NCBI GenBank assembly: GCA_020634215.1
Contig: JACKCD010000005.1
Span: 1-64,000, forward strand
DNA from: Ardenticatenaceae bacterium
GTDB taxonomy: Bacteria; Chloroflexota; Anaerolineae; Promineifilales; Promineifilaceae
Length of the DNA stretch: 64,000 nt
Direction of reading: 5' to 3'
In this document: one piece after another, positions 49,211 through 58,250 of the stretch
How positions within the stretch are numbered: the stretch's first letter is position 1
Layout: each line of letters begins with the position of its first letter
Notes under the pieces: model-generated
Told to the model about the DNA's origin: nothing
Database searches by the model: none
Seen by the model: the letters and a program-made list of their open reading frames with translations, nothing else
Made by a program: the position numbers and the translations under genes

Positions 49211-50542
49211 TTATTTGCCCGTATAGATGATGGTATCGGGGCGAAAAGCGGCCCAAGAAAACCAGAAATGATCGCCGTGGATGATAGGCGTGAGCCGTTC
49301 GCCAGCCAGCGGCCCAGCCACGGCTTGACCCAAAATGTTCCATTGACTGCCCGTTTCGGCATCAACAACTTGTCCATTTTGTTGGCGAAACGTTAGCTTC
49401 TGTCCATTGAGATTAGGATCGAATACACCTGTAGCACCAATGTCGGCACCTTCAGCAATGGCCGCGGCACCAAGGGCGGAACTGGTGCCGCCGGTATGGA
49501 AGATGACTAAATTGCGTCCACCCTGGCTATCGTTGATTACGCCTGCTTCAGCCAGCACCGTAAGCGGATAGGCTACGTCAACGGCGACCTCTGCCAGGCT
49601 GACGGTGACCACGCGCTCAACGGCCGATAAACGGCCGTCTATCACCCCTGTGAACAAAAACGGACTCACATTTTGCGCCACGTCGTCATATCCCACATAA
49701 GGGTTTTGCCCATAGCGGCGGCTAAAACCTGTCTCGCGGGACAAAATACGGCCGTTGGGGTAAGCCGTGCGAAAGTCGGCAAAGCTCACAATTTGCGAAG
49801 GAAGGAAGGTGAGCCGTTCGCCCGCCAGCTCACCCACAATGGCTTCCCCCGTGAACTGCTGCCAAAGTCCTTCGGTGGTGCGATCATACATCACCAGGTC
49901 GGAGTTTCGTAGCAGCCCAGAGGTGCCAAATTCATAGGTTTGGCCGTTAAGGCGGCGGTCAAAGACGATGGCGGAGTTGCAGAGAGGGCAAAAGGTGACG
50001 ATGATCGGCACATTGCCAACGGTGTCGTTGACAATTTCATGCCAGGTGAGAATTTGCAGGGGATAGGCGCGGGCATCGCCGTCAATTTCCAGGGCAATGA
50101 TAGGTTCATTGTCAGCCAGCCAGTCGGCAGCTTCGGCGGTGGTGATAAATTGGGGGGCATCAATGGCGGGAATGCCGTCGCGGGGCGGCCCGCCGGACAA
50201 GAGTTCGTCATAGGCAATGGTGTGGCGTGTCCAGTCGGTGCCCCAGCGGTTGGTGAGGCTTTTAAATTGGTCGGAACGGTCGTCGCGGGTGAAGAGTTCT
50301 ACGGAGCGGCCGTCGCTGGTGGTGATGATCATGCTGTCTGTCTCCTGATGGGGCGAAACGGCCGTTTCTCTTTCTTCCACCACTGGGGTTGGGGAAACGG
50401 CCGTTTGGGTTACAGTTGGGGCGGGCGTGTGGGTTGGATTTTCGCTGATAAGGTCTACACGCCGTTTGTTGGTCTGGCTACAGGCTGTTAACAGTAAACA
50501 TAGCGCAAGAAGCTGCCAGATTTCTATTCGGTTGTGAATCAT
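49211..50542 (-). CDS. DUF3179 domain-containing lipoprotein
   Basis: This 443-residue protein has a lipoprotein signal (LLALCLLLTAC) and a Thr/Pro-rich linker. A DUF3179 domain follows, with YPLQILTWHEIVNDTVGNVP, then FCPLCNSAIVFDR and a late GTGVFDPNLNGQKLTFR-type repeat. The CPLCNS motif resembles a copper or redox cysteine pair. The function of the family is unproven. AGGAGG lies 7 nt before the ATG. It is a single gene, upstream of the CarH-like regulator on the same strand but separated by the latter's own promoter. Confidence 0.9.
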   Translation of the reverse strand: MIHNRIEIWQLLALCLLLTACSQTNKRRVDLISENPTHTPAPTVTQTAVSPTPVVEERETAVSPHQETDSMIITTSDGRSVELFTRDDRSDQFKSLTNRWGTDWTRHTIAYDELLSGGPPRDGIPAIDAPQFITTAEAADWLADNEPIIALEIDGDARAYPLQILTWHEIVNDTVGNVPIIVTFCPLCNSAIVFDRRLNGQTYEFGTSGLLRNSDLVMYDRTTEGLWQQFTGEAIVGELAGERLTFLPSQIVSFADFRTAYPNGRILSRETGFSRRYGQNPYVGYDDVAQNVSPFLFTGVIDGRLSAVERVVTVSLAEVAVDVAYPLTVLAEAGVINDSQGGRNLVIFHTGGTSSALGAAAIAEGADIGATGVFDPNLNGQKLTFRQQNGQVVDAETGSQWNILGQAVAGPLAGERLTPIIHGDHFWFSWAAFRPDTIIYTGK

Positions 50543-50717
50543 ATCATTGACCTCCTAAAATCAAACGTCTCATTCTATTATGGAGCATTTCGCGCCGAAG
50601 TAACGTGAAGAGGGTCACGAAACGGTACTTAGATACGGATGCGTTTTGTGATGGGCTGGAATGAAATGACTCGCGTACTGGGGCAAGTTTCGGGAAAGCA
50701 GGCTGGAGGCTATTAAT

Positions 50718-50746
50718 GGACAGGGACACGACAAATGCCCCTGTCC
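50718..50746. terminator. Hairpin downstream of the large surface-protein gene
   Basis: GGACAGGG (50718-50725) pairs with CCCTGTCC (50739-50746), loop of 13 nt. A short T-rich tract follows on the plus strand only. It is weak as a minus-strand terminator. The DNA to 50543 shows nothing else. Confidence 0.45.
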
Positions 50747-50757
50747 GTTTTCTGGCG

Positions 50758-53700
50758 TTATTGTTTTTGTATGAGCGGAAGGTAGATACAGGGTCGGCGA
50801 GAAACGGCCGTTTCTGCTGTGGCCCCGGCTCCAATTCCTGCGTTTGTTGTGACCTGCATTTCGTTGATCAATGGTTGTATCAAGCAATGCCCAACGGTTA
50901 CCGTTAACACTTGTTCCCACACCTGGTTTGGCATTAAAGTGACTTCCCAACTGGTTGCTTCTGTGGTTGTTACCCCGCTGGGCAGTATATCGGTAATCAT
51001 GGCGGTGAGGGTGATGTCGCTGGTGTTGGTAATCTGTAGCGTGTAGACAAGCGGTTGCTCGGCTAAGGCGAGGGGTGTCTGGGTTTGTTTGTTGGCAACA
51101 AGCCCCAGATAAACTTCATCAGCGCCTAAATCACAGGCCGTCCCTAGTGGACGGGGATCGCCGTCAATGTCGGTGGTAATGTTGGAGGGGGTGCAGGTGT
51201 TGAGGGCGGGGGAAACGGCCGTTAAATGATACCCATCTGCGGCAAAGGCAGGATCGCCTGTATACTCATTGCTTACGATCACACTGCCAGCACCGCCAAT
51301 AGGGTTGGCATTGTTGTGCCACAAAACGCCGTCTAGTGTGACCGTGCTGGTAGTGGTTGCCAGAACGCCGACCGTGTGATTAGCGAGGATGGTGTTGGTA
51401 AAAACGGCCGTTGCTTGCCAATCGGTCGGCTGATTCACATAAATGCCACTGCCATCACCGCCACTATTGCCAGCAATCGTATTGTGCCATCCGTCAACCT
51501 GAACCTGATCCAGCGCCATTCCGCTGCCAAAGCCTCCATTGTCTGTGTGATTGTTAATGATAACATTGTTAATCAGGGTCACTTGGCTACGCCTGATGAT
51601 GTCAACACCACCAGCATAGGAAACCCCATGATTATCCCGAATGATGTTGGCTTCTAGCAGCGTGTTTTGGCTGGTATCTGCAATCACTACACCGCCCCCG
51701 CCGCCCACAAAGCCCGGCGTACCGGCATGATTGCCTTCGACAAGGTTGCCGCGAATGATAACATTGTGGCTTGCCTTCACACAAATTCCGCCACAGTCGT
51801 TAGCAGCGCGGTTGCGGCGCACAATATTGTTCTCAATGACAGCCCTGCTGCTGCTGTTTACGAAGAGTCCACCATAATGTTTCGTGGGACCACCAACATG
51901 GTTGGCAACATTATCTTCAATGATGTTGTTTGCTACCGTGGCAAAAGGACTGGTTTGGAGGAAGATACCGCCGCCGAGGGTGGCGCGATTGGCGTAAATA
52001 TGGTTACCTTGCAGGATGGCGTGTGGGCTGTTGTTGAAGTAAAGACCGCCACCGTTGCCCCGGATCCCATTTTCCCCATCTGCACGGAAAAAGCCCCAGT
52101 TATCATAGATTTGGTTGTTAAACAGTGCCACCTGTGCCGTTTCCGCGTAAAGACCGCCACCGTTGTTGCCCTGGTTGGCTGCATTGCCACCGGTGATATG
52201 AAAACCGCTGATGCTAACGGTGTTGTCGCCGGTGATGTAAAAAACGCGCCCCTGGTGCTGAGCATTGAGGATGGTTGGATTGGCTTCGGGGTTTACTATT
52301 TCCCAGTTGTCGGGTGAAAATCCACCGCGTAACCTAAGGGATTTATTGAGAAAAGCGATCTGGGTAAAACCATTGTTCAGATGAACATCAGTATACGTGC
52401 CGGCCGCCACACGTACTTCATCCCCAGCAAAGGCCATAGTAACGGCATGTTCCAGCGTGGCACAGGGGGCATTGGCAGTGGTGCAATCGTTGTTGACATC
52501 ATTGCCAAGGGGTGCTGGAGCCACATAACGAATAAGCGATGGATATGCCCAGTAGTGGAACGGATTTAGCGGCGGTGCTAGTTCATTAAAGTAATACCAG
52601 GTTGTGCCTGCCATTGAAGGTGCATCTGTCCAACCCTTTCCCGGCGGTTCGGTGGTGTATGGGATGCCCCCATTGGACAAAGTATAGCTGGCTGTTTCCT
52701 GATCATAATAATCAGCATCCGCTTGCCGGTCAGCCAAATGCAAGGCTGCTACAACCCCTTCGCTCCCTTCAGACCATACGTTGTGTAGTTTTGGATCAAA
52801 GCTATTTTCCTTAAAGCCATCAATGCCGGTTACCTCATACCCTGTTCCGGTATAGATGGTTGTATTGGTCACGAGCATGTGGTCGAACACATAATCAAGG
52901 GCAGCACTGAGTGGCACTGTGCCACCATCGTGGCTAGGTACTGGTTGCTTGGCACCAAAGGCGAGAATTGACCAGCTTTGCCCATCCAGATAAATGCCAT
53001 AGTCAATGACCCCTGTCATTACCTCGGTTCTATCAATGCCGGGGAAAAAGTAGTTGCCAATAGCCACAGTGGTCAATTCAGGATGTTTGTGGATGTCAAC
53101 ATTGGGTGCCCAAAGTTCGCGGAAGGCAAAGGCTTTGAGGTCATCGGCAATCTCATGATATATTTCATTGCCGGTCAGAAACGCCATACCTTTGAAGGCG
53201 GCATAGGCATCAAAGTTATGCTCGGCTACGTAAATCTGCCAATCGCGGAAGCCATAGTCGGTGGTGAGGGTGCCGCTGATAAAATCTTTGTGCCAAATGC
53301 GCCCCATGGCGACACCGCCTGCCGTTGGGCTTTCGGGGTTTTTGTCGAGGTAGTTTTCTTCAATCCAGGTGAGGTTATCAAGTGCCATTTGTCGGTAGGT
53401 GTCGTCGCCGGTTTGCATTTCATAGTAGCCAACTGCCATATCTACCCAGGCGTTGGTTCCCATAAATTTGCGGTAATCGTAGGCGCGATACTTTATTTTG
53501 TCGGGCAAGAAGGTATTGGTTTGGATTGATTTGGTGGTGGTGTGGTTGTTTAGAAGCCAGGGGCCAAGTTGATCAACATCTAGGCCGTGGGTTTCATCCC
53601 AACAGACTCGTTTTTCGAGTTCATCCGGCCAGCCGTTGGCTTCGGTTGTGGTTTCTGTGCCACAGGTGGCGTTAATGATAATGCCGTCAGCGTTTTGCTC

Positions 53701-55503
53701 AACGGCCGTTATTAACTCCATCTCATCAGTGGTTGCCCACTGCTGAATTTGCTCGTTGGTGGGCAGGGTGGCATAGCTAAAGAACCAACTGCCGTCGTCA
53801 TTTTGCAGATAGCGCAAGCCGTTGAGAAGATGCCGTGCTTCTTCGTGATGCCCGGCGGCTGTGAGAGCCATAATGGCAAGTGCCTGGTCATAGACAAAAC
53901 CGGCATCTGACCAATCTAGCTGTTCCTGATAGCTGTCGGCCAGTTTTTCGATGGTGGGTGTGGTGGTGTCCATATCTGGCCGCATTCGCACGCGGTTGAG
54001 AATCCAGTTGACGTTTGAATGGTCGCCTAAAATGTTGGCATCTACGGCGATGGTTTTGGTGTCGCTGACGACAATGGTTTCACCAACGTCGCTGGAAAAG
54101 GCGGCTTCAATGTAGAGGGTTGTGGAGTAGGTTTGGGGGAAGGCATCGGTGAAGTCGGCGGCGAAGTAGAGGGGGATGCGCTGGTCTTGGCCGTTTAACG
54201 GCCGTTTATCCACCAACAACAGCGAATTCGGCAGATGAAAAATATACTCCCCATACGTTTGATCCACATTGTCATTGTGGTCACTCCACTTAAACAGATC
54301 CACATAGTTAAAAAGCGGGTGACACCAGGCACAGTTGGGGTCAGCCAGCGGGTTGTCGGGTGGAAGTTCTACCCACCATGTTTCTGGAACCGGCTGGTGC
54401 TGGTCAAAAGCAAACACCCAAACCGCTCGCTCATTATCACGCCAATTGATCTCGTCGTTGAGGTCGGGAATCTTGTCCTGATCTTCATCAATTCCCAGGC
54501 CAAAATTCGGTGTCCAGACTTTGAAGGGAACGGTGCGCGTGGGGGAGAGGTCGCCAACCATGCCCATTTGCACGTCGCCATTGGGAGCGGTCTCGTTTTT
54601 GGTGTACACCCGCACGGTTGCTGCATCAAAAGGGTATAAACCTTGTGCTTGCAGGTCAAGCATCAGATAGCCATCGGCCAGGGCGCGGTGCGGCCAAAAG
54701 CCGAGGTTGGTGAAGCCGCGAAAGTTTGAGTCATCTACGGCCAGTTTGATGATCGGCGTAGCATCCTGCACGGTAAGCGTTAGGGGAACGGATTGCGTGT
54801 GCGAGGTAAACGTTTGCCCTAAATCATCAGAAATGGCAAAGTCAAAAATCAGATCGGCGGTGTAGGTTTGGGGGCTGGCCTTTTTTTCCAGGGCCAGGGT
54901 GATGTAAACGGGATAGGTGCGGTTTTTGAGGTCGGTGGGAAGGGGCCAGGACGTGTCTTTATGCCATTTGTCGAGGTCGGTTTGGTAAAAGATAGGGCGA
55001 TCCCAGGGAGAGGGTTCTTTGATTTCATCGGTGGTATTAAAGGCATAGACCCAATAGTTACGCCAATTGTATTCGTCTAATGGATTGGGAACTGCGTTGG
55101 AGTCGGCTAAACCATTGCCAAAATTGGGTGTCCACAGCTTGATGGCGACGGTTTCGCTGGGAACACTTTGCCCAACCAAACCGCGCAAGCTGTCGCCTCT
55201 GGCATCCACACCATGGTCGGTAAACACGCGAATGGTCGCAGCATTATACTCCTCCAAGTTGGTGGCGTTGAGGTGGACAGTGATGAGACCAGACACAAGG
55301 AGGCGGCCATCGGTTGTTTGCGCTTGGTTGACGTTGGTGAAGGCGGTGTCGTCAACGGTGAACTGGATATCTGGTGGGGCGGTGGTTGCACTTAGGGCTG
55401 TGGGGGCTGAGATCAAATAGAGCAGCAGGATGCACACGGTCAGGCTGCTGCCAACTGCTAGAAATAGGTAGGTCAATTTTTGCCTACGACGTATAGGATT
55501 CAT
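50758..55503 (-). CDS. Large exported protein: duplicated beta domain, alpha/alpha toroid, right-handed beta-helix
   Basis: The protein has 1581 residues. A signal anchor lies at residues ~14-38. Two homologous ~210-residue domains span ~45-490 and share (K)(L/V)WTPNFG(N/L)G and DE(Y/I)NWR. An (alpha/alpha) toroid like glycan-processing enzymes spans ~490-1000 (DDGSWFFSYATLPT, then GWTDAPSMAGTTWYYF). A DUF1565-type beta-helix spans ~1000-1440 (CATLEHAVTMAFAGDEVRV, NNGGGLYAETAQVALFNNQIYD). A DUF11-like C-terminal domain ends IYLPLIQKQ. ATG 55503 has AAGGAGA upstream and overlaps the stop of the HD-like gene by 4 bp. Probably a surface enzyme acting on polysaccharide, with the beta-helix as binder. 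The catalytic residues are not identifiable by eye. Confidence 0.85.
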   Translation of the reverse strand: MNPIRRRQKLTYLFLAVGSSLTVCILLLYLISAPTALSATTAPPDIQFTVDDTAFTNVNQAQTTDGRLLVSGLITVHLNATNLEEYNAATIRVFTDHGVDARGDSLRGLVGQSVPSETVAIKLWTPNFGNGLADSNAVPNPLDEYNWRNYWVYAFNTTDEIKEPSPWDRPIFYQTDLDKWHKDTSWPLPTDLKNRTYPVYITLALEKKASPQTYTADLIFDFAISDDLGQTFTSHTQSVPLTLTVQDATPIIKLAVDDSNFRGFTNLGFWPHRALADGYLMLDLQAQGLYPFDAATVRVYTKNETAPNGDVQMGMVGDLSPTRTVPFKVWTPNFGLGIDEDQDKIPDLNDEINWRDNERAVWVFAFDQHQPVPETWWVELPPDNPLADPNCAWCHPLFNYVDLFKWSDHNDNVDQTYGEYIFHLPNSLLLVDKRPLNGQDQRIPLYFAADFTDAFPQTYSTTLYIEAAFSSDVGETIVVSDTKTIAVDANILGDHSNVNWILNRVRMRPDMDTTTPTIEKLADSYQEQLDWSDAGFVYDQALAIMALTAAGHHEEARHLLNGLRYLQNDDGSWFFSYATLPTNEQIQQWATTDEMELITAVEQNADGIIINATCGTETTTEANGWPDELEKRVCWDETHGLDVDQLGPWLLNNHTTTKSIQTNTFLPDKIKYRAYDYRKFMGTNAWVDMAVGYYEMQTGDDTYRQMALDNLTWIEENYLDKNPESPTAGGVAMGRIWHKDFISGTLTTDYGFRDWQIYVAEHNFDAYAAFKGMAFLTGNEIYHEIADDLKAFAFRELWAPNVDIHKHPELTTVAIGNYFFPGIDRTEVMTGVIDYGIYLDGQSWSILAFGAKQPVPSHDGGTVPLSAALDYVFDHMLVTNTTIYTGTGYEVTGIDGFKENSFDPKLHNVWSEGSEGVVAALHLADRQADADYYDQETASYTLSNGGIPYTTEPPGKGWTDAPSMAGTTWYYFNELAPPLNPFHYWAYPSLIRYVAPAPLGNDVNNDCTTANAPCATLEHAVTMAFAGDEVRVAAGTYTDVHLNNGFTQIAFLNKSLRLRGGFSPDNWEIVNPEANPTILNAQHQGRVFYITGDNTVSISGFHITGGNAANQGNNGGGLYAETAQVALFNNQIYDNWGFFRADGENGIRGNGGGLYFNNSPHAILQGNHIYANRATLGGGIFLQTSPFATVANNIIEDNVANHVGGPTKHYGGLFVNSSSRAVIENNIVRRNRAANDCGGICVKASHNVIIRGNLVEGNHAGTPGFVGGGGGVVIADTSQNTLLEANIIRDNHGVSYAGGVDIIRRSQVTLINNVIINNHTDNGGFGSGMALDQVQVDGWHNTIAGNSGGDGSGIYVNQPTDWQATAVFTNTILANHTVGVLATTTSTVTLDGVLWHNNANPIGGAGSVIVSNEYTGDPAFAADGYHLTAVSPALNTCTPSNITTDIDGDPRPLGTACDLGADEVYLGLVANKQTQTPLALAEQPLVYTLQITNTSDITLTAMITDILPSGVTTTEATSWEVTLMPNQVWEQVLTVTVGHCLIQPLINEMQVTTNAGIGAGATAETAVSRRPCIYLPLIQKQ

Positions 55504-56063
55504 GTGGTTTGGTCTCCTTCTGAGCAACTGGCTGCTTGTGTAAGTTGCTTAAACCAATGGTAATGAACGGCCGTTTTCCCCGGTACGCAACTGTCACACC
55601 AATAAAAGGCCAAAAACAGGTCAATGCTTTGGGCTAATAAGTCTATTAACGCCTTTGCTTGTTGAATAGCATCTGCTTCATTCCCTCCCTGGCTGATGGA
55701 ACGGTACGCTTTATAGGCATCGTCGTGATGTTCGATAACAAGCAAAACGGCCGTTTCCTCAAGATACTTCTCCGCAAATTCACGTGCCACCAGCCCATGC
55801 GACTGTTTGGGAACACGCTCTCTAGCCTGCTGTTTAAAGCTGTCGTGGATGAGGGCAATTTGGCGCAACTGTTCACGCTGAGGGTGGTTGCCAAAGACAG
55901 CGTCTACATTTTGTAACACATCCTGAATGTGGTGCAAAACCTGCCCTTCAGGATGACCCGGACGGGGCGTGCCCCACAGCACGCCCCGCTGCCACTCCGG
56001 GTCGGCAACAATTTGGTGTTCAACGGCCGTTTCCAGCGCAAAAGGAAGTGGTAATAGCGTCAT
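55500..56063 (-). CDS. HD-domain-like protein
   Basis: This 187-residue protein has a His/Asp pattern typical of the HD fold: GHPEGQVLHHIQDVL, then ALIHDSFKQQ and LLVIEHHDDAYKAY. HD proteins are metal-dependent phosphohydrolases acting on nucleotides. Helical content is high and no signal peptide is seen. It overlaps the large surface-protein gene by ATGA and follows the lipoprotein gene by 5 bp, so the three form one operon. Whether it is catalytically active is unclear because the third and fourth ligands are loosely placed. Confidence 0.75.
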   Translation of the reverse strand: MTLLPLPFALETAVEHQIVADPEWQRGVLWGTPRPGHPEGQVLHHIQDVLQNVDAVFGNHPQREQLRQIALIHDSFKQQARERVPKQSHGLVAREFAEKYLEETAVLLVIEHHDDAYKAYRSISQGGNEADAIQQAKALIDLLAQSIDLFLAFYWCDSCVPGKTAVHYHWFKQLTQAASCSEGDQTT

Positions 56064-56068
56064 TTGGG

Positions 56069-56869
56069 CTATTCAACGGCCGTTACAACCAGATTGTCAA
56101 AGGCAAAATGAATGTCGGGTTCGCCAAAGCTGCCAGCCACCAGCTTAATGTCACCCCGTCGGTAAATGTTGCTGGGAACGCTGGCAATCAGTTCCCCGTT
56201 GACAAAGACGGTAATTTGCGGCCCTTTGGCAATCAGTTGCAAATGATTGGTAGCTTGTCCTGGCTGAATGGCTGGAATTTCTACCCACTTTGTCACATCA
56301 AAGCTTTCATCATTACGATGTCCCCCAATGTTGTAAGAGCCTGAGCTTGAAATCAAAAAGGAATACCAATTATCGCTATTTTCGTAACGGAACAAGATGC
56401 CAACTTCACTGTTGGTAGAATCAGATATTTGGGTTACATCCACATCTAGCCGAAAATCATCAATGACGTTTAAGTTAGGGTGCCCGCTCCAGGCAAGCGT
56501 ATTTGCTGATTTAACCAGGATATGATACTGTCCCTCGTCAATAAATCGGTCTACATCACCATCAACCGATTGTGCCCAGTCGCTACTTGCCTCGGTAAAA
56601 TCATCACGAAAGAGAATGTGCGGTTCGGGCGTTGGTGTTGCTGGTTCAGGGGTGGCGGTAACGATGATTTCTTTTTCCCGCTCCACCACTTTAGTCACTT
56701 CAATCTCAACAATGCGGGTCACTTCTTTTTCGGCTACGACGGTCTCTTTAATAATCACGGTTTCTGGTGTGGGCGGTGGCGTTTGATTGCAGCTAACAAA
56801 GAGCCACAGGAAGGCGTTGATCCAGAGAAGTTGTTTGACAGATTTGTAAATTGGACACAGCTTGTTCAT
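56069..56869 (-). CDS. Lipoprotein with coiled linker and LamG/DUF1080-like domain
   Basis: The protein has 266 residues. A lipoprotein signal (WINAFLWLFVSC) is followed by a repetitive charged linker (IVEIEVTKVVEREKEIIVT), like that of the binding protein at 42.8 kb, and a TPEPATPTPEP spacer. A concanavalin-like domain follows: FRDDFTEASSDWAQ, VGILFRYENSDNWYSFLIS, VFVNGELIASV and FDNLVV. Such domains bind glycans. It is first in a three-gene operon with the HD-like and large surface proteins; AGGAGA precedes the start. Confidence 0.85.
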   Translation of the reverse strand: MNKLCPIYKSVKQLLWINAFLWLFVSCNQTPPPTPETVIIKETVVAEKEVTRIVEIEVTKVVEREKEIIVTATPEPATPTPEPHILFRDDFTEASSDWAQSVDGDVDRFIDEGQYHILVKSANTLAWSGHPNLNVIDDFRLDVDVTQISDSTNSEVGILFRYENSDNWYSFLISSSGSYNIGGHRNDESFDVTKWVEIPAIQPGQATNHLQLIAKGPQITVFVNGELIASVPSNIYRRGDIKLVAGSFGEPDIHFAFDNLVVTAVE

Positions 56870-56981
56870 GTTATCTTCTCCTGATAGGGATATATCATTG
56901 ATATTAGTATCATTTTAGGAGGGGCGGCGGGGTAAAACCTGAGGAAAGGGAGGTAATTTGCTGTGCATTGGAGGAAAAAGA

Positions 56982-58250
56982 ATGCCACCATATCACCAGT
57001 TTTTAGATCGACACCACCCTGAGGGGTATCGAAAAGCGGAAATAGAGCAGCTTGCTTTGGCGGTGAGGGCACGGGAAAATCGGCTGCTGCTGGCGCTGCC
57101 GGGGATGGGGTTGTCAAACTTGCTGCGCTTTTTTGTCAGCCAGCCGCAGTGGTCGGTGCCGGGGGAAACGGCCGTTTCCTACATCAACCTCAACGCTTTG
57201 CAAGATGACCCTAACGCCCTGTTTGCCGAAATTGCCCGCCAACTGGCCGAGCAGCAGGTAGGAAATGGGTTAGAAACAACGGCTGATGGCTACCAGCAGC
57301 TTTATCAGCTTTTGCTGGCGGCTAATCGTCAGGCGTGGTGGCGGCTGGTGATTGTGATTGATCAGGCAGACGGGTTATTAACGGCCGTTTCTGCCCCCTT
57401 TTATCGCCAACTCAAAGCCCTTACTGATCTACAAAAACATACGTGCATCTTGCTGGCCGCTAGTTGGCGTTTTGCATCGCACGTAGACCCTGAAAATTTA
57501 CTTTTTGCGGGTCGGCGGCTTTTTGTGAAGCCATTTTCGGTAGCCGATTTTGCCCACGCACTGACCGAGGAAGCCCAGCGTTTAGGCACCACTTTTTCTG
57601 AAAACGACTACAGGCAGCTTACCTGGCTGACGGGACGGCATCCCGGGCTGCTGCGTGCCATTTCGACGGCGGTGGTTTTGGGTGGGGTGAAGGTGGCGGA
57701 TGGAGAAACGGCCGTTGTCCAATTGCTCCAACGTGACGACGTAACCTATCGCTGCCAAAAAATGTGGCAAGAGCTAACGCCCCGGCAAAAACAGGATTTA
57801 CAGCAGTTGCAAGAGCTAGATGAGGTTAGTGAGCAGTTGTGCCAAATGGGGCTGGTGGTTGAGGGAAAAAACGGCCGTTGGCAACTTTTTTCGCCCGTTT
57901 TTAAACAATTCGTTGCCACCAAGAAGCCGGCCTTGCTACCTATCAAAATTATTGAACAGGCAACCCGACAAATAGGAGAACAAACCATCGTGGTTGCAGG
58001 CAAGGTATTTAAAGGCGACACACAAATTCCTGTTTCTCCACTCGAGCTTCGCCTCATTGCTTGCCTAAAGCAGGAAAAGAGAATCTATTCCAAAGATGAA
58101 ATTGCCGCCTATGTTTATTATGAAGAGTGGGACAACTACCGCGACATCAGCAATAACCGCATTGAAAATTTGATACGCCAAGTGCGCCGGAAACTAGGAA
58201 ACGACTACATCAGAGCTTATTGGGGGCAAGGGTATGAGCTGATGGCCTAG
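56982..58250 (+). CDS. ATPase/winged-helix regulator with degenerate Walker A
   Basis: The protein has 422 residues. The N-terminal STAND/AAA-like module has a Walker-B-like strand (RLVIVIDQADGLL). Its P-loop reads LPGMGLSNLLRF, lacking the usual Lys, so ATP binding may be lost. A C-terminal OmpR-type winged helix follows (VSPLELRLIACLKQ ... SNNRIENLIRQVRRKLG ... WGQGYEL). The layout matches the protein at 62121, whose P-loop is intact. ATG 56982 has GGAGG 7 nt upstream. It is divergent from the lipoprotein operon, and a regulatory role there is likely. The stop codon abuts that of a convergent kinase-like gene. Confidence 0.88.
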   Translation: MPPYHQFLDRHHPEGYRKAEIEQLALAVRARENRLLLALPGMGLSNLLRFFVSQPQWSVPGETAVSYINLNALQDDPNALFAEIARQLAEQQVGNGLETTADGYQQLYQLLLAANRQAWWRLVIVIDQADGLLTAVSAPFYRQLKALTDLQKHTCILLAASWRFASHVDPENLLFAGRRLFVKPFSVADFAHALTEEAQRLGTTFSENDYRQLTWLTGRHPGLLRAISTAVVLGGVKVADGETAVVQLLQRDDVTYRCQKMWQELTPRQKQDLQQLQELDEVSEQLCQMGLVVEGKNGRWQLFSPVFKQFVATKKPALLPIKIIEQATRQIGEQTIVVAGKVFKGDTQIPVSPLELRLIACLKQEKRIYSKDEIAAYVYYEEWDNYRDISNNRIENLIRQVRRKLGNDYIRAYWGQGYELMA

